Positions 6,173 through 11,332 of a stretch of 11,332 bases of DNA are shown here, piece by piece. The notes under the pieces are model-generated. The model was not told the DNA's origin, ran no database searches, and saw nothing but the letters and a program-made list of their open reading frames with translations. Source of the DNA: Thermoplasmata archaeon (GTDB lineage: Archaea > Thermoplasmatota > Thermoplasmata > Thermoplasmatales > Thermoplasmataceae); NCBI GenBank assembly GCA_021816385.1, contig JAKAYJ010000025.1:1-11332 (forward strand), in the 5' to 3' direction. Numbering within the stretch: position 1 is the stretch's first letter; every line of letters begins with the position of its first letter. A program made the position numbers and the translations under genes.

Positions 6173-9100
6173 ATGTTGAAAAATGGTATTTATGAAAAGA
6201 TTATAAGCAACATTCTGAACAGTGATCTCGAATCTTTGAGAAATTCCAGAGACATTCAAACTTCTCCAGTTGATCCCGAAGAGTTACCCAGACTTCTGGC
6301 AGCTTATCTTTCTGAAATCATTAAATTGAGGCTTGAGCAGTTGCGCGATCAGGGAAAGGGGATAGATTCCCAGATTTCAATCGTTGGAAGCATATTGAGG
6401 TCTATTATGAGTGACAGTAGTTTTGACCCATTTGTCCCAGTAGGAGGGAAACCAAAAATGTTACTCGCGCTTTCAGATAAAAAACCTCAAATTGCCAGAT
6501 CCGCTGAACAGTATCATCTTTCAAGGCCACTGACTTCCATATCCCAGAGCTCCCTTTTTACTGGTGCCTTAAGGGAGCCTAGCATGTATTCTGAACTTAG
6601 AAAGGAAATTGCAAGCTCAGATAGAGTAGATATCCTGGTATCTTTCATAAAGTGGAGTGGTCTAAGATTGTTGATTGATGAACTTAAAAAAATTACAGAT
6701 AATGGGGGAAGGTTAAGAGTCATTACTACAACTTACTTGGGGGTCACCGATATTAAATCAGTTGAAGCACTTTCCCAGTTGCAAAACACAGAGATAAAAA
6801 TATCTTATGATACCAAACGCACAAGACTTCACGCAAAGACCTATGTGTTTCAAAGGGAGAGCGGTTTCTCAACTGCTTATGTAGGGTCATCCAATCTTTC
6901 AAATGCAGCCATCTCAAGTGGACTTGAATGGAATGTCAAGATAACTGCCAGGGATCTGCCAGATGCTATGGAAAAGATAAATAGAACTTTTGAGAGTTAC
7001 TGGAATTCCGAAGATTTCGAAATCTATTCGCACGCGAAAATTGATATGTTGAAAAATTCGCTTTTGTCTGAAAAATTTGGTTCAAACGAAGAAACTGTTC
7101 CATTCATACCAGACATTCATCCATATGCATATCAAAAAGATATCCTTGACAAGTTGAGTGCAGAACGAAGTCTTCATAACAGAAACAGAAATCTTATCGT
7201 TGCTGCTACAGGAACTGGAAAAACTGTTGTTTCTGCCATGGACTACAGGAGATTTTGTCTCGATAACCCTGGAAAACCAAACCGACTCCTCTTCGTTGCA
7301 CACAGAGAGGATATTCTGCGGCAGAGTCTCGGCTGTTTCAGAAGCGTCCTGAAAGATTACAACTTCGGTGATCTCAACGTTGGTAGTTCTGATCCCCAGA
7401 GCATTGACCATATTTTCATTTCTATCCAGATGGTGAACAGTCGCAAACTTACAGAGATCACCGATCCTTCGTTTTATGATTACATTATAGTTGATGAATT
7501 CCACCACGCGCCGGCTTCAAGTTACCAGCCACTTCTTACATACTATAAACCAAAAATCCTGTTAGGACTAACTGCAACACCAGAAAGAATGGATGGGCAG
7601 AACATACTTCAGTATTTCGACAATCATATTGCAGCTGAAATAAGGCTTCCAGAAGCTATCAATAGAAAGTTTCTTTCCCCCTTTCAGTATTTTATAGTAA
7701 CAGACAGTATATCACTTAAAACTGCAAAATGGAGCAGAGGGGGCTATGATCGTGACTATTTGAGTGGGCTTTACAGTAATGGAAGCACTGCGTCCATGGA
7801 ACGTGCAAGCCTTATTGTGGATTCAGTGATGAAATACACAGATATCGGGAAAGTGAAGGGAATTGGATTCTGTGTCTCCAAGGCTCATTGCAAATTCATG
7901 TCGGATCAATTCAATTCTTATGGAATAGAATCTGTTTACCTGACAAGTGACTCTTCAGAAGATGAAAGAAGAAATGCAAGGTTTAAACTTACCAGTGGAG
8001 TTAAGTTTGTGTTCGTTGTAGATCTGTATAATGAGGGCGTGGACATACCTGAAATAAACACAATTCTATTCCTCAGGCCAACTGAAAGTCTTACAGTTTT
8101 TATTCAGCAGCTTGGTCGTGGATTAAGAATCAGCGATAACAAGGACTGCCTGACTGTACTTGATTTCGTAGGACAGGCAAACGCAAACTACAGTTTCGAA
8201 AAGAAGTTCACTTCAATTCTCTCTTCAGGTTCGGGGAGACTTGAAAAGGAGATGAAAGAGGGATTTCCAAACGTTCCTGCAGGCTGTTATATACAGCTTG
8301 AGAAAAAGGCAGAAGAATACATCCTTAATAATATTACAAAAGCAACAGGAACAAGATCATGGTTCATTTCAAAAATTTCAGCATTTTCCAGTGATACCGG
8401 ACAGGAATTGAACCTGAAAAATTTCATTGAATTTTATGGTGTCGATACTAGGGATCTTTATAATAAACACAGTTTCTCAAGGCTTAAAGTCCTAGCTGGA
8501 ATTTCTACTGACTTCAATGAACCATTGGAACCAGTTATGACAAAGGCATTTTCAAGAATATGCTCCATAGATTCAAGGAGGTGGATCAATTTCCTGATTT
8601 CTGTTATAGATTCTAAAGAAACTTTAGATTATAACATCATGAAACCAGAGGAGAAAAGAATGATAAATATGTTCCAATATACTGTGTGGCAGAAATCCTA
8701 CGATCAGTGCGGTTTTTCTCTCCCCGAAGAGGGCATTCTAAAGATCAGAAAATCAGGAGTTCTATTCGATGAAATTCTTGAACTTCTGAAGTATAATCTT
8801 TCATCAATCGATTTCATTGATCGTACATATGATGCGGGATTTGAAAGCCCACTTGATGTTTACTGTAGTTACACAAGAGATCAGATACTTGTGGCAATGG
8901 ACTTCATGAATCCTCAGAGCGTAAGAGAAGGAGTAAAATATCTTCCGGGATGGAACACAGAAATCCTTTTTGTCACCCTAAACAAATCAGAAAAGGACTA
9001 TACTCCGTCCACTCTTTACCGTGATTACTCCATCAGCGACTCACTTTTCCACTGGCAGAGCCAGAGCACAACTTCAGAGGAATCCAAAGTTGGACAGAGA

Positions 9101-9310
9101 TATATAAACCAGAAAGAAAACAAGACAAGAATCCTTCTCTTCGTAAGAGAAGAAAAGGAGAATACTTCAGGATCATTTCCATATACTTTTCTTGGACCCG
9201 TGGAATATCTCAGCCACGAGGGGTCAAAACCTATGAGTATTGTGTGGAATGTTCTGTATCCTACCCCACCACGCTTCCTGGAAAAAACCAGCAAATTGCT
9301 TGCTGCATAA
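6173..9310 (+). CDS. PLD (HKD) nuclease - SF2 DEAD/DEAH helicase - DUF3427 fusion protein
   Basis: This is a 1045-residue multidomain protein, full length for its family. The N-terminus LKNGIYEKII and a helical segment to about 100 are family-typical. A PLD-type nuclease domain follows (about 120-275), with RLHAKTYVF (H220, K222) and YVGSSNLSNAAISSGLEWN (G238, S239, N241, E252). The HxK motif lacks its classical Asp, as is common in this family; one such domain would need to dimerise. The SF2 helicase has ATGTGKT (345-351), DEFHH (441-445), TATP (467-470) and QQLGRGLR (645-652), all intact. The rest, about 730 to the end, fits DUF3427. It is predicted to be a cytoplasmic ATP-driven DNA translocase with a nuclease head. 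Such proteins occur in bacteria and archaea, often near restriction and defence genes. The methyltransferase downstream, on the same strand, is a possible partner. The start is the only ATG before residue 70. A strong hairpin follows the stop. Confidence 0.93.
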   Translation: MLKNGIYEKIISNILNSDLESLRNSRDIQTSPVDPEELPRLLAAYLSEIIKLRLEQLRDQGKGIDSQISIVGSILRSIMSDSSFDPFVPVGGKPKMLLALSDKKPQIARSAEQYHLSRPLTSISQSSLFTGALREPSMYSELRKEIASSDRVDILVSFIKWSGLRLLIDELKKITDNGGRLRVITTTYLGVTDIKSVEALSQLQNTEIKISYDTKRTRLHAKTYVFQRESGFSTAYVGSSNLSNAAISSGLEWNVKITARDLPDAMEKINRTFESYWNSEDFEIYSHAKIDMLKNSLLSEKFGSNEETVPFIPDIHPYAYQKDILDKLSAERSLHNRNRNLIVAATGTGKTVVSAMDYRRFCLDNPGKPNRLLFVAHREDILRQSLGCFRSVLKDYNFGDLNVGSSDPQSIDHIFISIQMVNSRKLTEITDPSFYDYIIVDEFHHAPASSYQPLLTYYKPKILLGLTATPERMDGQNILQYFDNHIAAEIRLPEAINRKFLSPFQYFIVTDSISLKTAKWSRGGYDRDYLSGLYSNGSTASMERASLIVDSVMKYTDIGKVKGIGFCVSKAHCKFMSDQFNSYGIESVYLTSDSSEDERRNARFKLTSGVKFVFVVDLYNEGVDIPEINTILFLRPTESLTVFIQQLGRGLRISDNKDCLTVLDFVGQANANYSFEKKFTSILSSGSGRLEKEMKEGFPNVPAGCYIQLEKKAEEYILNNITKATGTRSWFISKISAFSSDTGQELNLKNFIEFYGVDTRDLYNKHSFSRLKVLAGISTDFNEPLEPVMTKAFSRICSIDSRRWINFLISVIDSKETLDYNIMKPEEKRMINMFQYTVWQKSYDQCGFSLPEEGILKIRKSGVLFDEILELLKYNLSSIDFIDRTYDAGFESPLDVYCSYTRDQILVAMDFMNPQSVREGVKYLPGWNTEILFVTLNKSEKDYTPSTLYRDYSISDSLFHWQSQSTTSEESKVGQRYINQKENKTRILLFVREEKENTSGSFPYTFLGPVEYLSHEGSKPMSIVWNVLYPTPPRFLEKTSKLLAA

Positions 9311-9318
9311 TACTCAAA

Positions 9319-9357
9319 GAAGAGAAAATTCTCAATGTGTATGAGAATCTTCTTTTC
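9319..9357 (+). terminator. Long hairpin just after the helicase gene
   Basis: Arms 9319-9334 and 9342-9357 pair over 16 positions (14 Watson-Crick pairs, one G-T, one A-C mismatch) around a 7-base loop. The inner seven pairs (ATTCTCA with TGAGAAT) are perfect. It begins 8 bases after the stop codon. Its right arm ends in CTTCTTTTC, so it could act as a terminator or protect the 3' end of the helicase mRNA. Confidence 0.55.
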
Positions 9358-9436
9358 AGGTATTAACACCTTGATATTGTTGCAGGAAAAACAGCAGAGA
9401 AAAGAAACATAGGAATGAAAATCTCATTGATAGAAG

Positions 9437-9450
9437 AATAAATCATATAT
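9437..9450 (+). promoter_or_regulatory. TATA-like element of the small cysteine-motif gene
   Basis: The AT-rich run holds two overlapping boxes, AATAAAT and CATATAT, placed to start transcription near the ATG at 9465 or the in-frame ATG at 9471. A GGGGG run at 9452-9456 lies eight bases before the first ATG and could help ribosome binding. Confidence 0.4.
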
Positions 9451-9464
9451 CGGGGGATAATAGG

Positions 9465-9635
9465 ATGGTAATGGCCGATATAGATATTTTTCAGTGTGGG
9501 GTTTGCAAGCTGCATTATCGCAACAAAGACGATGCTGATAAATGTGAAAAGTGGTGCAGCCAGAATAATTCGTGCAATCTTGAGATAGCCCGGAACTCGA
9601 TTGAGGCATCAGAAAACAAGAAGTCGTTATCTTAA
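9465..9635 (+). CDS. Small cysteine-motif (putative zinc-binding) protein
   Basis: The predicted product has 56 residues, with Cys at 11, 14, 27, 31 and 37. The layout FQCGVCKLHYRNKDDADKC followed by EKWCSQNNSCNLEIAR resembles small archaeal proteins in which a CxxC knuckle, a Tyr and a C-terminal ExWC...SCNLEI block are conserved, so I take it as a real gene despite its size. Four of the cysteines could bind one zinc ion. Function is unknown; protein or nucleic-acid binding is only a guess. It lies between the helicase and methyltransferase genes on the same strand but appears to have its own promoter, with the helicase hairpin upstream. The start may be 9465 or 9471 (two residues shorter). 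Confidence 0.75.
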   Translation: MVMADIDIFQCGVCKLHYRNKDDADKCEKWCSQNNSCNLEIARNSIEASENKKSLS

Positions 9636-9651
9636 TTTCTGTTTCTTGAAC

Positions 9652-9751
9652 TGTTATACTGCCAGTTCCACTAAATGAAGAATTTTACAACGGATTCATA
9701 CCAGAATTCCATGGTTTAGGCGACATTTTTTTTGGTGCTGTTAGTATAACA
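9652..9751. repeat. 100-bp segment bounded by perfect 9-bp inverted repeats
   Basis: TGTTATACT at 9652-9660 is the exact reverse complement of AGTATAACA at 9743-9751. The segment contains no coding frame and has no clear target-site duplication. It may be a miniature mobile element, the stem of a structured RNA, or a coincidence. Confidence 0.3.
9726..9733 (+). terminator. Eight-T run, possible terminator of the small cysteine-motif gene
   Basis: An uninterrupted run of eight T lies about 90 bases past the stop codon of the small gene. It is the longest T run near that gene, and archaeal polymerases stop at such runs. Confidence 0.33.
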
Positions 9752-9860
9752 ATTTCAGATTGAAAATTATCTATGCAAAGGCACAAGGCAAGATATCAAG
9801 CAACTCCTCAAATCGGCAAATGCTCGTATTAATGATCAATATGCCATTGCTTTTCTTTTA

Positions 9861-9870
9861 AATTTATAAA
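9861..9870 (+). promoter_or_regulatory. Orphan TATA-like box
   Basis: AATTTATAAA, preceded by a T-rich run and followed by GGAG, would start a transcript near 9890-9895. The first in-frame start for a gene is the methyltransferase ATG about 100 bases further on. It may be a second methyltransferase promoter giving a leadered mRNA, or the promoter of a small RNA. Confidence 0.3.
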
Positions 9871-9926
9871 GGAGATTATTGTTCGGTAAAGTACAATAGA
9901 TTCAAGAATATTATTATAAGCCGCAT

Positions 9927-9944
9927 AGATTTATACATAAATCT
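9927..9944 (+). promoter_or_regulatory. 18-bp palindrome over the methyltransferase TATA box
   Basis: AGATTTAT and ATAAATCT are perfect arms around a 2-base centre. The core TTTATACATAA is itself TATA-like and would start transcription near 9962. A protein bound here would block the TATA-binding protein, so it is a candidate operator. AT-rich TATA elements can be palindromic by chance. Confidence 0.42.
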
Positions 9945-9951
9945 TCTAAAT

Positions 9952-9963
9952 TGCCTTTAGGCA
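9952..9963 (+). promoter_or_regulatory. Small palindrome at the predicted methyltransferase transcription start
   Basis: TGCCTTTAGGCA has 5-bp arms around TT and falls where the TATA box at 9927-9944 would start transcription. It could be a second operator half or a small 5' hairpin in a leader of about 30 bases. Confidence 0.33.
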
Positions 9964-9993
9964 GTAAAGATTAATGGCAAAAGATGGGATTAT

Positions 9994-11304
9994 ATGATTT
10001 TGGCAAAAGTGATAAATGCTGATAGCAGGGTGATGAAAGAGATTGAAGACTCTGCCGTTGACCTGGTTGTAACATCACCTCCTTACTGGCATATAAAGAA
10101 TTACGATGCAGAAGGGCAGATAGGCTATGGGCAATCCCTTCATGAATACCTGAAAAGCCTCTACTCTGTATGGAAAGAGTGCTATCGTGTGCTTAAACCA
10201 GGTACGAGGATGTGCATTAACATTGGGGATCAATTCCTGAGAAGCACTGTCTATGGGAGGTACAAAATAGCTCCATTGCACTCTGAATTCATTACCCAAT
10301 GTGAACAGATCGGATTTGATTATATGGGCTCTATAATCTGGCAGAAGAAAACTACCATGAATACAACAGGCGGAGCATCCGTAATGGGATCATACCCATA
10401 CCCGCCGAATGGCCTCGTGGAGTTTGATTACGAGTTTATAATAATATTCAAGAAGCAGGGTTCACGCTCAGTACCCAGAGAGATCAAGGAAAGGTCTAAA
10501 TTGACAAAGGAAGAATGGAAAGAATGCTTTTCAGGGCATTGGCACTTCAATGGAGAGAGGCAAGTTGGGCACGAAGCTATGTTTCCTGAAGAGTTGCCAA
10601 GAAGAATAATCAAGATGTTTTCTTTCGTTGGCGACACCGTACTTGACCCATTCCTTGGCAGCGGTACCACTGTGAAAGCCGCAAATGAAATGGGAAGAAA
10701 CTCTATAGGTTATGAAATAAATCAAAATTTCATTGCTATGATCAAAGAGAAGATAAGCAAGGGCAATAATCCTCCTGGCTATGAGCATAGGGCAGAATTC
10801 CTGGAACGGGCCAAAAGTCCAGTGATCACTGAAGAAACAGGCTATGTACCAAATATAAAGGATGCCAATCCACTCACATTGCCCGATAAGCCAAGGCCTG
10901 GAGCAAAGAAATTATACAGGGTTACTAGCGTTGTTGGCATTAATACTATCGAACTAAACACTGGAGTCAAGGTTAATTTTTTCGGAGTGAAAGCAAATCC
11001 AGGCAAATCAGATAAAGTGATGGATTACCTGAATGAGTATGTGAAAGGAAAGCAGGTGTTTCTTGAATTTGATCCACACTCAAAACAGGAAACGGAAATG
11101 ATTTATGCATATGTGTTTCTTAAGAACAAGATATTCATAAATAAAGAGCTGGTCAGGCAGGGTTTGGCTGACATCAGGGAGGGCAATTTCAAGTACAAAA
11201 CCAATTTTTTAACAAAATTGAGCGGGAAATCCCCTTCCGAAAGGGAGGGGATGAAAGCGAAATCCTTAAGGTTGATAATGAAATATAATAACTATGTCCC
11301 ATGA
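9994..11304 (+). CDS. Beta-class DNA methyltransferase (probably N4-cytosine) with C-terminal SNase-like domain
   Basis: The 436-residue enzyme would transfer a methyl group from S-adenosylmethionine to a base in a specific DNA sequence. The catalytic motif TSPPYW (27-32) comes first and the SAM-binding DPFLGSGTT (218-226) last, which defines the beta class; S/T-P-P-Y favours N4-cytosine over N6-adenine. Between them, about 95-205, is the likely target-recognition part (WQKKTTMNTTGG, GSYPYPPNG, FSGHWHF). FPEELPRRIIKMFS and GYEIN flank the SAM site as usual. Residues about 305-395 follow the staphylococcal-nuclease fold (LYRVTSVVGINTIELNTGVK, IYAYVFLKNK, FINKELVRQGLADI), but the DGDT, R-D-x-P-E and YGR active-site positions are replaced, so it probably binds rather than cuts DNA. 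The start fits the family (VINADSRVMKEIED). No restriction endonuclease is adjacent; the PLD helicase upstream is the closest candidate partner. Confidence 0.92.
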   Translation: MILAKVINADSRVMKEIEDSAVDLVVTSPPYWHIKNYDAEGQIGYGQSLHEYLKSLYSVWKECYRVLKPGTRMCINIGDQFLRSTVYGRYKIAPLHSEFITQCEQIGFDYMGSIIWQKKTTMNTTGGASVMGSYPYPPNGLVEFDYEFIIIFKKQGSRSVPREIKERSKLTKEEWKECFSGHWHFNGERQVGHEAMFPEELPRRIIKMFSFVGDTVLDPFLGSGTTVKAANEMGRNSIGYEINQNFIAMIKEKISKGNNPPGYEHRAEFLERAKSPVITEETGYVPNIKDANPLTLPDKPRPGAKKLYRVTSVVGINTIELNTGVKVNFFGVKANPGKSDKVMDYLNEYVKGKQVFLEFDPHSKQETEMIYAYVFLKNKIFINKELVRQGLADIREGNFKYKTNFLTKLSGKSPSEREGMKAKSLRLIMKYNNYVP

Positions 11305-11332
11305 CCTCGACAAAGGGGCTCATTCAGTTTAT

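Larger units (their letters stand above)
9636..9993. other. 358-bp spacer before the methyltransferase gene
   Basis: No gene is seen. The stretch contains a 100-bp segment bounded by 9-bp inverted repeats (9652-9751), an eight-T run (9726-9733), a strong TATA-like box (9861-9870) with no start codon at the expected distance, and the methyltransferase promoter with two palindromes (9927-9944 and 9952-9963). Confidence 0.55.

Noticed and set aside
7082..7507. 141-codon minus frame opposite the helicase
   Set aside because: It lies opposite the intact Walker A and B region of the helicase, so it is a shadow frame.
1321..9451. Identical 14-base sequence ATAAATCATATATC at 1321-1334 and 9438-9451
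   Set aside because: In 11 kb of AT-rich DNA one such match is expected by chance. One copy overlaps the end of the GNAT gene and the other a TATA region, with no shared flanks.
9974..9996. Seven-codon frame (MAKDGII) overlapping the methyltransferase start by ATGA-type overlap
   Set aside because: Too short to judge. It has no ribosome site, and its ATG is about 12 bases from the predicted transcription start. A leader peptide is possible but unsupported.
1..11332. CRISPR array, tRNA or rRNA gene, or complete insertion sequence
   Set aside because: No regularly spaced direct repeats, no cloverleaf-like sequence, no conserved rRNA segments, and no intact transposase frame were seen on either strand.

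Overview
This window looks like a piece of archaeal chromosome, most likely from the Thermoplasmata (relatives of Thermoplasma, Ferroplasma or Cuniculiplasma). The reasons are AT-rich DNA, TATA-like boxes about 20-30 bases before start codons, few Shine-Dalgarno sites (so probably leaderless mRNAs), an archaeal DUF234-type ATPase, an archaeal-style ArgH and a small archaeal cysteine-motif protein. The lineage is an inference; no rRNA or tRNA gene is present to confirm it.

Left part (1-2516). A DUF234-type archaeal ATPase on the minus strand runs off the left edge. It has no usable start codon and a damaged P-loop, so it is probably decaying. Next is 419 bp with a broken minus-strand reading frame, then a GNAT acetyltransferase on the minus strand, then 711 bp with no gene I can identify. 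This part reads as decayed or accessory DNA.

Middle (2517-5778). argG and argH form a minus-strand pair overlapping by 11 bp; they encode the last two steps of arginine synthesis. Divergent from argG, across a 114-bp AT-rich spacer holding a 6-8-6 inverted repeat, lies a gene for a protein with a winged-helix-like N-terminus and a C-terminal ACT domain. It is a good candidate for an amino-acid-sensing regulator of argGH.

Right part (6173-11304). All genes here are on the plus strand: a 1045-residue fusion of a PLD (HKD) nuclease, an SF2 helicase and DUF3427; a 56-residue cysteine-motif protein too short for routine gene calling; and a beta-class DNA methyltransferase (TSPPYW, probably N4-cytosine) whose C-terminus is a staphylococcal-nuclease-like fold lacking its catalytic residues. 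Nuclease, helicase and methyltransferase together suggest a genome-defence or restriction-modification-like cluster, similar in composition (not in gene families) to DISARM. The genes are 154 and 358 bp apart and seem to have separate promoters, so a shared function is a hypothesis. The spacers hold a strong hairpin after the helicase, a 100-bp segment bounded by 9-bp inverted repeats, and two palindromes at the methyltransferase promoter.

I see no CRISPR array, tRNA, rRNA or intact insertion sequence.
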